Source: Zoogloeaceae bacterium (lineage in GTDB: Bacteria; Pseudomonadota; Gammaproteobacteria; Burkholderiales; Rhodocyclaceae). Taken from it: 64,000 nt of DNA. Made by a program: the position numbers and the translations under genes. The notes beneath the pieces were generated by a model. The model worked only from the letters and a program-made list of their open reading frames with translations, was not told where the DNA came from and ran no database searches. The stretch's first letter is position 1; every line of letters starts with the position of its first letter. This document shows positions 56,451 through 64,000 of the stretch, one piece after another. The stretch spans positions 124,001 through 188,000 of the forward strand of contig JACKLZ010000002.1 of assembly GCA_024235675.1 (NCBI GenBank), in the 5' to 3' direction.

Positions 56451-58679
56451 ATGCTGTCGCTTTGCGACGACGGGGAGATCATGGTCATACCCGGAGAAGC
56501 GCCTTTCTTTAGTCATACCCTGCCCGATCGCGCGGCGACGTACGAGCGACCCAGTCGCATTCTGCTGGTCGACGACGACGCCCCACTTCGGCGCACCCTC
56601 CCGCATGTCCTCGCACAGGCGGGCCGCCACTTTGAAGAGTGCGGCACGGTCGCCGACGCGATCAGCCGCCTTGAAAACAATCACTACGACCTGATCCTGC
56701 TCGACTACCGACTGCCCGACGGTTCCGGCCTCGACGTGCTCGACTGGCTGGCCAACGCCGGCCGTTCGGAATCGGTGGTGATGATCAGCGGCGAAGACGC
56801 CATCGACGCGGCCATTGGCGCCCTGCGCCGCGGCGCCGATGACTATGTGCGCAAACCCTACCACGTGGCCCAACTGCAACGGGCCGTGCAGAACGTATTG
56901 CACAAGGCGCTGCTTGAGCAGGCCAACGGGGTCATGAGCCAGCGCCTGAAAAGCTCCGAGCGCCTGCATCGCTACCTGGTGGAAAGCTCACCGGACTTCA
57001 TTTTCACCCTCAACCCGAGCGGTGCATTCAACTATGTAAACCCGCGCATCCAGACCATGCTGGGCTACACCCGGGAACAGCTGCTCGGCAAAGCCTTCAG
57101 CACCTTGCTGCTCGACGACGACGCGCTGCGGGTCGAGGGTTTGCTGCGTGACGCAAGCCGCGGCAAACGCATGCACCAGGTGCTGGAGTTGCGCTTGCGC
57201 CGATATGACGCCCAAACGGGCCAGCCCGGCACCACGACCGTCACCGTCACGCTCAATGCCGTTCCGATCTCGCACCGTAACGACGAAGACACCAGCCATG
57301 CCCCGGTGGGCATTTACGGCGTCGCGCGCGACATATCGGAGCGCAAGCGGGCCGAAGAGATCATCACCTTCCAGGCCTACCACGACCAGCTCACCCACCT
57401 GCCCAACCGCATCCTGTTCAAAGACCGCCTCGAACTGGCCATTGCCCAGGCGCAACGGCGCGGGGGGCTACTGGCGGTCATGTTCATCGATGTCGATCGT
57501 TTCAAGCGGGTCAACGACACCTACGGACACAGCGAAGGCGACCGCTTGCTGCGCGGGCTCGCCAGCCGCCTGAAAGAAACGCTGCGAAAAGGCGACACCC
57601 TCGCCCGGCTCGGTGGCGACGAATTCATCATCCTGCTGCCCGATATCGCCCACTCCGAAGACGCCGAAACCATCGCGCAAAAGATTCACGCCGCGCTGAA
57701 GACCCCGTTCCAGCTCGAACACGGCAGCTTTCACGCCACGGTCAGCATTGGCATCTCGGTCTTCCCGCGCGACGGCGACGTGGCCGAACAACTGACCCAA
57801 CATGCCGATATCGCGATGTACCAGATCAAGCGCGAAGGCAAGAACGGCTTCCGCTTCTTCGACCCCGACCTGAACGCCCACTACCGCGAGCGCATTGCCC
57901 TCGAAGACGACTTGCGCGGCGCGCTGAGCAGAAACGAATTTTCGCTGCACTACCAACCGCAGATCAGCATGGACTCGGGCGAACTGGTGGGCGTCGAAGC
58001 CCTGTTGCGATGGCAACACCCCACCCATGGGCTGGTCGGCCCGGCCGCCTTCATTCAGGTCGCCGAAGAAGTCGGCCTGATTCGCGACATCAGCCACTGG
58101 GTGGTCGACACCGCCACGCGGCAACTCGCCCGCTGGCATGCCCGCGGGCATGGGGCGCTGCGCATGTCGATCAATCTGTCATCCCACGATTTCGACCGCG
58201 ACGACACCATCGACCAGGTCGCCGACTGCGTCTCGCGCTGCGGCCTCGCGCATGACCGCTTCGAAGTGGAAATCACCGAGCGGGTCATGATGCGCGATAC
58301 CGACGAGGTCATCGCCCGGATTCGGCGCTTGCGCGACTGCGGCGTCGGCATTTCCATTGACGACTTCGGCACCGGCTACTCGGCCCTTGCCTACCTGCAG
58401 AAGTTTCCGGTCAGCAGCCTCAAGATCGACCGCAGCTTCGTCAACAATCTCAATGGCGAGGGCACCCAGCCGATCATCTCCGCCATTACCGGCATCGCCC
58501 GCGGCTTTGGTCTGCACCTTGTGGCCGAAGGCGTGGAACGCCAGGAACAGGCCGACCGTCTGCAAGACATGGGCTGCGACATCATGCAGGGCTACCTGTT
58601 CTCCAAGGCCGTCACTGCAGACGAAGTCGATCTCTGGCTCGAAGCGCCTCCCATCGCGCCGGCACGGCAAGCGCAATAA
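56451..58679 (+). CDS. REC-PAS-GGDEF-EAL c-di-GMP signalling protein
   Basis: A 742-residue soluble protein. The receiver has phospho-aspartate Asp85 (LILLDYRLPDGSG). A PAS domain (about 175-300) begins SSERLHRYLVESSPDFIFTL. The GGDEF domain carries an intact GGDEF at residues 388-392 (RLGGDEFIILLP). The EAL domain has EAL at 516-518 (GVEALLRWQHP), DDFGTGYSALAYL and a complete metal-site set including NLSSHDF and ITERVM. Both halves look competent for cyclase and phosphodiesterase activity. The upstream histidine kinase is the likely phosphodonor. An alternative ATG at 56478, with GGGGAG close by, is possible. Confidence 0.9.
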   Translation: MLSLCDDGEIMVIPGEAPFFSHTLPDRAATYERPSRILLVDDDAPLRRTLPHVLAQAGRHFEECGTVADAISRLENNHYDLILLDYRLPDGSGLDVLDWLANAGRSESVVMISGEDAIDAAIGALRRGADDYVRKPYHVAQLQRAVQNVLHKALLEQANGVMSQRLKSSERLHRYLVESSPDFIFTLNPSGAFNYVNPRIQTMLGYTREQLLGKAFSTLLLDDDALRVEGLLRDASRGKRMHQVLELRLRRYDAQTGQPGTTTVTVTLNAVPISHRNDEDTSHAPVGIYGVARDISERKRAEEIITFQAYHDQLTHLPNRILFKDRLELAIAQAQRRGGLLAVMFIDVDRFKRVNDTYGHSEGDRLLRGLASRLKETLRKGDTLARLGGDEFIILLPDIAHSEDAETIAQKIHAALKTPFQLEHGSFHATVSIGISVFPRDGDVAEQLTQHADIAMYQIKREGKNGFRFFDPDLNAHYRERIALEDDLRGALSRNEFSLHYQPQISMDSGELVGVEALLRWQHPTHGLVGPAAFIQVAEEVGLIRDISHWVVDTATRQLARWHARGHGALRMSINLSSHDFDRDDTIDQVADCVSRCGLAHDRFEVEITERVMMRDTDEVIARIRRLRDCGVGISIDDFGTGYSALAYLQKFPVSSLKIDRSFVNNLNGEGTQPIISAITGIARGFGLHLVAEGVERQEQADRLQDMGCDIMQGYLFSKAVTADEVDLWLEAPPIAPARQAQ

Positions 58680-58693
58680 GTGACGGCAGGCGC

Positions 58694-58723
58694 AAAAAAA
58701 CCAGCCCGAAGGCTGGTTTTTTT
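58694..58723. terminator. Bidirectional terminator between the GGDEF-EAL gene and cytochrome gene
   Basis: AAAAAAACCAGCC and GGCTGGTTTTTTT form a perfect stem with a CGAA tetraloop. Both strands end in a T run, so it can end the plus-strand signalling operon and the minus-strand cytochrome transcript. Confidence 0.95.
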
Positions 58724-58733
58724 ATGAGCCGAA

Positions 58734-59042
58734 TTACTTCAGGCTCAGCACCCAGTCGACCAATTGCTTGGCTTCCTCGGCGTTCACTTGCGGGTTAGGC
58801 GGCATCGGGACCGGGCCCCAGGCGCCCTTGCCGCCCTTCATTACTTTTTCGATCAGCTTGGCTTCGGCATCAGCCTGCCCAGCGTACTTGGCAGCCACAT
58901 CCTTGTAGGCCGGGCCAACCAGCTTCTTGTCGACTGTATGACAGGCCAGACAGTTCTTTGCCTTGGCCAGATCAGCAGAAGCAAAGGCCGGTGCTGCGCT
59001 CAGCAGACCCAGGGCGACGGTAGCAGCAACGAGTGCTTTCAT
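58734..59042 (-). CDS. Periplasmic class I cytochrome c (c551/c552-like)
   Basis: A 102-residue monohaem cytochrome. The N-terminal signal peptide (about residues 1-22, ending PAFAS) exports it. The haem motif is CLACH near residue 31, and the distal methionine is likely in VPMPPNP near residue 80. The arrangement GPAYKDVAAKYAG matches cytochrome c551/c552, soluble electron donors of respiratory chains. AAGGAAAA upstream is a reasonable ribosome-binding site. It lies downstream of the DUF255 gene in the same direction. Confidence 0.92.
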   Translation of the reverse strand: MKALVAATVALGLLSAAPAFASADLAKAKNCLACHTVDKKLVGPAYKDVAAKYAGQADAEAKLIEKVMKGGKGAWGPVPMPPNPQVNAEEAKQLVDWVLSLK

Positions 59043-59108
59043 CGGAATTTTCCTTATCGTTAAGTGGAACCAACACCGGCGGATACTAAACCATGAATCT
59101 GGCTTTGC

Positions 59109-61142
59109 CTACCCGCCCAATTCGCGTGCAAGACGCACCCAGTCGTCTATTGGCGACAGACACTCAACGCCTGAACACACCCAGGCGTTGACATGATTTT
59201 CAATCGGCTTGGCCAGCACTGGCGGCAGATCGTCCCGCTCGCCCACCGACACCACCAAGGTCGCAGGATCTGCGAGGCCGGCGGCCTGCCGGGCCCAGGC
59301 ATCGCATTCGCGTTGCGGCCCGCGCAACACCACCACCCGCGGGGGGGTCATCCATTCGGCCAAGGCCACATGGAGGCTGCCATACCCCATGGCTGACTGA
59401 CGCATGCCCTCATAAAAAGCCCGCAGGCAGCCCGTGCTCGCATCCAGATAACGCGGCTCACCCAGCACGTGTCCCAATTGCTGCAAGGCGCGCGCAGCCA
59501 CCCCGTTGCCGGAGGGCGTCGCGCCATCGTGACCGGTGCGGGGCCGGTGCAACAAGACTTCATGATCGGCGCTGGTGAAATAGAAACCGCCCGTGTCATC
59601 GTCACCAAAGCGTGCGATCAGCGTATCGGCGAGCGCACCGGCAAAGGCGGCGTCCTCGCGACGCCATTCAGCCTGCAGCATCTCGACCAGCGCGGCCAGC
59701 ACAAAAGCGTAATCGTCGAGATAACCATTGAGCCGCGCCTCAGCGCCACTCCAGCTGGCATGCAGCCGCGTGCCGTCCCACAGGCGGGTGCGAATGAAGT
59801 CCATGGCCTGTTGTCCGGCAGCGATCCAGTCGGGGCGATCCAATAGCCGACCAGCGCGCACCAGCCCGTGGATCATCAGCCCGTTCCAGGCGGTCAGAAT
59901 CTTGTCGTCCAGGCCCGGCCGCACCCGCCGGTCCCGCACCGCCAGCAGCGCGGCACGCACCCGTGCCAGACAGGCCTCCGCCAATTCCGGCGCCAGACCA
60001 ACCTCACCGGCGATTTCGTCGAGTGGCTTGCGCAAATTCAGGTGCCAGGCATGGCCATCGAAATTCGGCATGCCTTCCATGCCAAAAACCGCCAGCGCAA
60101 ACGCCCGGTCTTCCGGCGCAACGGCGGCTTTTACTTCATCGCGAGACCACACATAGAAGCGCCCCTCCTCACCTTCTGAATCGGCATCCAGCGCAGACCA
60201 GAAGGCGCCCTCGGGCGCGCGCATCTCGCGCAGCGCCCAGGCGGCCGTGTCTTCGACCACCTGACGGAACCGGGGCTCATCCCAGCACACCGCCGCCTCG
60301 GCGTAGAGCGCCAGCAGCGGGCCGTTGTCGTAAAGCATTTTCTCAAAATGCGGAATGTCCCAACGCTCATCGACACTGTAGCGACAGAAGCCGCCACCGA
60401 GCTGGTCGTAAATGCCGCCTTCGGCCATGCGCTGAAGCGTCAACCGGACCATGGCGCCGGCACTGGCATTGCCGGCGCAGCGGTAGCGGTGCAGCAACAG
60501 CATCAGGTCCGAAGGGTGCGGAAATTTCGGCGCCTTGCCGAAACCGCCGTTGTCCATGTCGAACGCCGCTTCCATGCCATCACAGGCATCCCGAACCGGG
60601 CGCTCGTCAAACTGACCGGCATCCACATTGCCAACCCGCGCGGTCTCGGCCAATGCGGTCTGTAATTGCTGATTTTGCTTGACGATCGCCTCGCGCTGGG
60701 TCGCCCATCCGGCTGCGACGCGTTCCATCAGGTCGACAAAGCCGGGCAGACCGTGACGTGGCGAGGGAGGGAAATACGTGCCGGTATAGAAAGGGATGCC
60801 ATCGGGCGTCAGAAACACCGTCAACGGCCAGCCGCCGGCGTGGCCCGAGAGCATCTGATGCGCGCTCTGATAGATGTGATCGAGATCCGGCCGCTCTTCG
60901 CGATCGACCTTGATGTTGACGAACAGCCGGTTCATCACCTCGGCCGTGGCCGCCTCTTCAAAGGACTCATGCGCCATCAAATGGCACCAGTGGCAGGCTG
61001 AATAGCCGATCGACAACAAGATGGGCTTGTCTTCGGCACGCGCCTGCGCCAAGGCCGCCTCGTCCCACGGCTGCCAGTGCACCGGGTTCTCGGCGTGCTG
61101 GCGAAGATACGGGGACGGCTCCTGGGCGAGACGATTGGTCAT
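59109..61142 (-). CDS. Thioredoxin-domain DUF255 protein (YyaL/SPATA20 family)
   Basis: A 677-residue soluble protein. The N-terminal thioredoxin-like DUF255 domain has KPILLSIGYSACHWCHLMAHESFEE near residue 40 with the CxxC motif (CHWC), and VDREERPDLDHIYQ and GGWPLTVFLTPDG follow. The rest is an alpha/alpha-barrel related to glycan epimerases and hydrolases (GGFGKAPKFPHP near residue 200, YDQLGGGFCRYSVDERW near 245). Family members have no settled function. The ATG at 61142 gives the family N-terminus NRLAQEPSPYLRQHAENPV. Confidence 0.93.
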   Translation of the reverse strand: MTNRLAQEPSPYLRQHAENPVHWQPWDEAALAQARAEDKPILLSIGYSACHWCHLMAHESFEEAATAEVMNRLFVNIKVDREERPDLDHIYQSAHQMLSGHAGGWPLTVFLTPDGIPFYTGTYFPPSPRHGLPGFVDLMERVAAGWATQREAIVKQNQQLQTALAETARVGNVDAGQFDERPVRDACDGMEAAFDMDNGGFGKAPKFPHPSDLMLLLHRYRCAGNASAGAMVRLTLQRMAEGGIYDQLGGGFCRYSVDERWDIPHFEKMLYDNGPLLALYAEAAVCWDEPRFRQVVEDTAAWALREMRAPEGAFWSALDADSEGEEGRFYVWSRDEVKAAVAPEDRAFALAVFGMEGMPNFDGHAWHLNLRKPLDEIAGEVGLAPELAEACLARVRAALLAVRDRRVRPGLDDKILTAWNGLMIHGLVRAGRLLDRPDWIAAGQQAMDFIRTRLWDGTRLHASWSGAEARLNGYLDDYAFVLAALVEMLQAEWRREDAAFAGALADTLIARFGDDDTGGFYFTSADHEVLLHRPRTGHDGATPSGNGVAARALQQLGHVLGEPRYLDASTGCLRAFYEGMRQSAMGYGSLHVALAEWMTPPRVVVLRGPQRECDAWARQAAGLADPATLVVSVGERDDLPPVLAKPIENHVNAWVCSGVECLSPIDDWVRLARELGG

Positions 61143-61215
61143 CGCGATCTCGGCAATTAGACAATGCGCGCCAGTGTAGCAACTGCGCACATTCCCGACA
61201 AATTCTGTCAGGAAT

Positions 61216-61236
61216 ACCCCTTCTCGGCGAAGGGGT
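61216..61236. terminator. Hairpin in the DUF255-hupE gap
   Basis: ACCCCTTC pairs with GAAGGGGT (8 bp, 5-base loop). It is the second hairpin after the hupE end and has no T run; it may insulate the next minus-strand gene. Confidence 0.4.
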
Positions 61237-61243
61237 CTGTCAT

Positions 61244-61267
61244 CAAAAAGGGGCGTCCAGCGCCCCT
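61244..61267 (-). terminator. Intrinsic terminator of the hupE-like gene
   Basis: Reading the minus strand, AGGGGCG pairs with CGCCCCT around a 5-base loop, and TTTTT follows, 22 bases after the hupE-like stop codon. This is a clear rho-independent terminator. Confidence 0.85.
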
Positions 61268-61289
61268 CCGATAAAGTGCCGCGAAACGT

Positions 61290-61865
61290 TCAAGCGCCGA
61301 GCAACACCAGCCCGACCCCCGCCATCACCGCACCCAGACCGCGTTTGACGCCCATCGCGACACGCGACGCCGGCGTCCAGCGACCAAGTGCATACCCGGC
61401 ACCATGGAGCAACGCAGTCGCCACGACGAACCCGCCCACATAGCTCAGCAGACTCGCACCGCCCATTTCGGCCACATGCGCGTAACCATGAAACAGCGCA
61501 AACACGGCCACCATCGGCAATGCCACCGACGCAGGCAGTTTGACCGCCAGCGCAATCAACAGCCCCAACACCAGCACCGACACCCCAATGCCACCCTCCA
61601 CCGCCGGCAGCACCACGCCCAGGGCGGCAAGACCCGCGCCGAACAGCATCGCCACGACGAATCCAAGCGGCAGGCCCCAGCGCGCACGGCCGGACTGACG
61701 GGCGGCATACACCCCCACCGCCAGCATCGCCAGCAGATGGTCGGCACCGCCAAACGGGTGGGCCAGACCGACGGCGAAGTGACCGCCGGCATGCCCGCCA
61801 TGCGCCATGGCCGACCCGGCACCACCGGCCAGCACAAGAGCGAGAAGAACACGCGATGTCGCCAT
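61290..61865 (-). CDS. HupE/UreJ family nickel/cobalt permease-like protein
   Basis: A 191-residue membrane protein with an N-terminal signal-type segment (residues about 1-21, ending AMA). A His-rich start of the mature part (HGGHAGGHFAVGLAHPFGGADHLLAM) and about six further hydrophobic helices follow. The HPFGGADH motif is the family signature and a likely metal-binding site. HupE/UreJ proteins bring in Ni2+ or Co2+ for hydrogenase or urease. No urease or hydrogenase structural gene lies within the window, although the kinase at the right edge may belong to a hydrogenase regulon. It is divergent from the cytochrome c4 gene. Confidence 0.9.
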   Translation of the reverse strand: MATSRVLLALVLAGGAGSAMAHGGHAGGHFAVGLAHPFGGADHLLAMLAVGVYAARQSGRARWGLPLGFVVAMLFGAGLAALGVVLPAVEGGIGVSVLVLGLLIALAVKLPASVALPMVAVFALFHGYAHVAEMGGASLLSYVGGFVVATALLHGAGYALGRWTPASRVAMGVKRGLGAVMAGVGLVLLGA

Positions 61866-62161
61866 GACACACCTCCAGAGAACAAGCGATAAACAAAAAA
61901 CGTCGTACTACCGAATCAAGATGCGTGCCAGACACCCGTCCGGCGCGAAATCAAGCGCTTGCGCCCGCATCGCCCCCAACATGCGGCAAGCGCGCTCCCG
62001 GCATCAGCCGCATGGCGAATACTGCGTAACCACCCGTGCCCGCGTCAAACGCCCGGGCCGCAAGCATCGCGACGAGTCTGATACGCTCTTGGCAAACGCC
62101 CCGCAGCGCATGGTTGACCGCGCGCAACCGGCGACACCCAACCGTCGTCAGGAGACCCTGT
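61866..62161. other. Divergent intergenic region hupE-like / cytochrome c4
   Basis: This 296-base region separates two divergent start codons. A CAGGAG ribosome-binding site precedes the cytochrome ATG. I see no clear metal-regulator palindrome or paired promoter hexamers. Confidence 0.5.
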
Positions 62162-62779
62162 ATGCCGAAGCTTCCCCACGCGCTCGTTCTGGCCGGACTG
62201 CTTGCTCCGGCGGCTTTCGCTCAAGCGGCCGAACTGCCGGATGTTGACCTGACCCGCGCCAGCCAGATTGTGGCCGAACGGTGCTCACTGTGCCACGGCG
62301 TCGATGGCGAGAGCTCAACCGCCAACCACCCCAAGCTGGCGGGCCAGCACTATCAATACATCGCCAAGCAACTGGCCGATTTCAAGAGTGGCAAACGCGC
62401 CAGCGACACCATGGGCAGCATGGTGACCGACCTCAGCGCCGAAGACATGCTGGCCCTCGGCGTGTATTTCGAGAAAAAGCCGGCGCGCTCGCGACGTGCG
62501 CTCGACGAAGGCCTGAATGCCGTCGGCAAGTTCATCTTCGATCGGGGCAACGAATACTCGGGCGTGGCGGCCTGTGCGTCCTGCCATGGCGAGAAGGGCT
62601 ACGGCACCGACAAACTGCCGCGCCTGGCCGGGCAGAACGCGCGCTATCTTGAGACCCAGCTCGAATCCTTCAACAGCCGTGCACGAACCAACGACAACGC
62701 GATCATGCACACCATTGCCACCAAGCTCACCGCGCTCGAAACCAAGGCGGTGTCGGCCTATATCAGCACGCTGGAGTAA
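62162..62779 (+). CDS. Dihaem cytochrome c4-type protein
   Basis: A 205-residue periplasmic dihaem cytochrome. The signal peptide spans about residues 1-23 (ending AFAQAA). Haem motifs are CSLCH near residue 41 and CASCH near residue 138, one per cytochrome c4 half, with KLAGQHYQYIAKQLADFKSGKR and RLAGQNARYLETQLESFNSRAR repeated after each. Methionine ligands are probably in the TMGSMVTDLS and NAIMHTIATKL regions. Cytochromes c4 carry electrons between the bc1 complex and terminal oxidases. The ATG at 62162 follows CAGGAG; a frame extending to 62036 lacks that site. Its 3' end overlaps the convergent kinase by 17 bases. Confidence 0.92.
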   Translation: MPKLPHALVLAGLLAPAAFAQAAELPDVDLTRASQIVAERCSLCHGVDGESSTANHPKLAGQHYQYIAKQLADFKSGKRASDTMGSMVTDLSAEDMLALGVYFEKKPARSRRALDEGLNAVGKFIFDRGNEYSGVAACASCHGEKGYGTDKLPRLAGQNARYLETQLESFNSRARTNDNAIMHTIATKLTALETKAVSAYISTLE

Positions 62780-64000
62780 GCGGCGCCAGCGGCAGGCAGG
62801 CGGTAAACATCGCCCCGCCAGCGCTCGCGTTGGCGGCCGACAGGCGCCCGCCGTGGCGCTCGATGATGCCATAGCTGATGGCCAGCCCGAGGCCGGTGCC
62901 CTGCCCCACCGGCTTGGTGGTAAAGAACGGGTCGAACACATGCGCCAGATTGGCCGGGTCAATGCCTGGCCCGTTGTCTTCGAAGCGCAGGCACACCTGC
63001 GCTGCGGCGGCGTCCACCTCGGCTGAAATCTGCAGTCTTGGGTGGTCTAGCGTGCTGGTCGCGTCCCAGGCGTTCTGCACCAGATTCATCATCACCTGCT
63101 GCATCTGCCCGGCCGATCCGACCATCATCAGCGGCGCAGGGATGTCCAGTCGCACCTTGAAGTCCTTGCGCGCGGCCTGGCTCACCCAGCGCACCGAGCG
63201 TTCGACCACTTCGGCCAGATCGAACGGCTGCTGCTCGTCCCGATCGATGGCCGAAAAGCGCTTGAGCCCATCAACAATCTGCCGGGTGCGCTCGGCGCCT
63301 TCGATGGTGCCCTCGATCAGCGGATCGAGATCGGCGAGGATTCGGTCGATGCGCAGGCGTGCACGCTGCTCGGCCAGTTGCTCGGTCGAATCGCCGGCAT
63401 GCACGGCGCCCAGATAGGTTTCCAGCCGGTCGGCGTAGCGACGCAGCGCATGCACATTGCCGAGGATGAAACTGATCGGGTTGTTCAGCTCGTGCGCCAC
63501 GCCAGCCACCAGGCGGCCGAGCGAGGCCATTTTTTCGGAATGCAGCAATTGCTGCTGGGTGCGCTTGAGATCGTCGTGCGCCTGGCGCAGGGCCTGATAG
63601 GCCTTGCGCAACTCGCCCACCGGACGGCCGGTCACGACCATGCCCATCGATTTGCCCACGGCATTGAAGCGTGGCGTGCAGTTGAAAGAGACCGGCACCG
63701 CAGAACCATCATGCGCGCGCAATTGCAGTTCGCAATCGTGCACCTCGCGCTCGCCAAACACCGTCAGCAACTGCCGCGCCTTGTCGCGTGCGCCCTCACC
63801 AACAAACAAGTCATAGATGGCGCTGCCGCGCAGGGCTTCGGCGCTCTTGCCGGTGATCACCTCCAGCGCCGGGTTCACATCCTCGATGGCCCCATCGCGC
63901 CCGCACACCACGAGGATGTCTGACATCGCCGTGAGCACCGACAAGATGAACTGCTGCGACTCTTCGAGCTTGGCGTTCTTCTCCTCCAGCGCCACCTCGT
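62763..64000 (-). CDS. PAS sensor histidine kinase, HupT/HoxJ-like (N-terminus outside window)
   Basis: This is at least 411 residues; the reading frame is open at the right edge. A PAS domain (from about FILSVLTAMSDILVV) is followed by a HisKA box, EKMASLGRLVAGVAHELNNPISFILGNVHALRR, with the phospho-histidine. The linker LRIDRILADLDPLIEGTIEGAERTRQIVDGLKRFSAIDRDE is strongly reminiscent of HupT/HoxJ hydrogenase-regulating kinases. HATPase_c then has NLVQNAWDATS, FEDNGPGIDP and GTGLGLAISYGIIERHGG. The HupT assignment is a pattern judgement. The partner regulator would be outside the window. Confidence 0.85.
   Translation of the reverse strand, partial: EVALEEKNAKLEESQQFILSVLTAMSDILVVCGRDGAIEDVNPALEVITGKSAEALRGSAIYDLFVGEGARDKARQLLTVFGEREVHDCELQLRAHDGSAVPVSFNCTPRFNAVGKSMGMVVTGRPVGELRKAYQALRQAHDDLKRTQQQLLHSEKMASLGRLVAGVAHELNNPISFILGNVHALRRYADRLETYLGAVHAGDSTEQLAEQRARLRIDRILADLDPLIEGTIEGAERTRQIVDGLKRFSAIDRDEQQPFDLAEVVERSVRWVSQAARKDFKVRLDIPAPLMMVGSAGQMQQVMMNLVQNAWDATSTLDHPRLQISAEVDAAAAQVCLRFEDNGPGIDPANLAHVFDPFFTTKPVGQGTGLGLAISYGIIERHGGRLSAANASAGGAMFTACLPLAPLTPAC

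Overview
The window is GC-rich, densely coded chromosomal DNA with no phage, plasmid, CRISPR or tRNA signal. Gene families and gene order (ileS-lspA-fkpB-ispH, xseB-ispA-dxs, rnb-tonB-aroE-mtgA, rubA-pilGHIJL, yqgE-ruvX-pyrR-pyrB-pyrC', yggS-pilT-pilU) point to a betaproteobacterium, most likely of the Rhodocyclales (Azoarcus/Thauera/Zoogloea relatives). This assignment is an inference from gene content, not a database result.

Layout. 1-2521: end of ileS, then lspA, an FKBP-type isomerase and ispH. 2908-6793: xseB-ispA-dxs-folE2, joining isoprenoid precursor synthesis to the metal-tolerant GTP cyclohydrolase. 6946-8170: a DUF2478 protein and an unrecognised protein. 8248-12768 (minus): a 1506-residue hybrid histidine kinase with five PAS domains. 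12979-16300: uppP, a 178-bp inverted-repeat element resembling a MITE, an esterase, a methyltransferase and RarD. 16343-22302: RNB ribonuclease, TonB-like protein, aroE, mtgA, mgtE. 22252-26619 (minus): thiD-like, thiE, hemL, tetR and a hydrolase. 26841-36354: rubredoxin, then the type IV pilus chemosensory operon pilG-pilH-pilI-pilJ-pilL, whose kinase carries 25 perfect CCTGAG units. 36374-37822 (minus): photolyase. 37943-41687: yqgE-ruvX-pyrR-pyrB and an apparently inactive dihydroorotase homologue. 41740-41843: a candidate small RNA. 41911-46068 (minus): acyl-CoA synthetase, DUF167, YggT, proC, YggS. 46199-48416: the pilus retraction ATPases pilT and pilU, followed by an 80-bp tandem duplication and a REP-like hairpin. 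48809-51989 (minus): LysE exporter, THUMP methyltransferase, CopD/HemJ-like protein, SDR protein. 52019-58679: a [2Fe-2S] flavin reductase followed by three signalling genes (HDOD protein, HDOD-like/GAF histidine kinase, REC-PAS-GGDEF-EAL protein). 58734-64000: a small cytochrome c, a DUF255 thioredoxin-like protein, HupE/UreJ, a dihaem cytochrome c4, and a histidine kinase cut by the window edge.

Functionally the window is mostly housekeeping (isoprenoid, haem, thiamine, pyrimidine, cell wall), overlaid by surface-motility control (Pil/Chp sensory genes plus PilT/PilU) and probable c-di-GMP signalling. The least explained parts are the 178-bp element with a 42-codon frame (13823-14000), the palindrome/terminator locus at 41742-41843, the ThiD-like protein lacking expected catalytic motifs, and the HDOD/kinase/GGDEF-EAL cassette. 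Start codons were chosen from Shine-Dalgarno spacing, overlap with upstream genes and family N-termini, so several differ from the longest reading frame.
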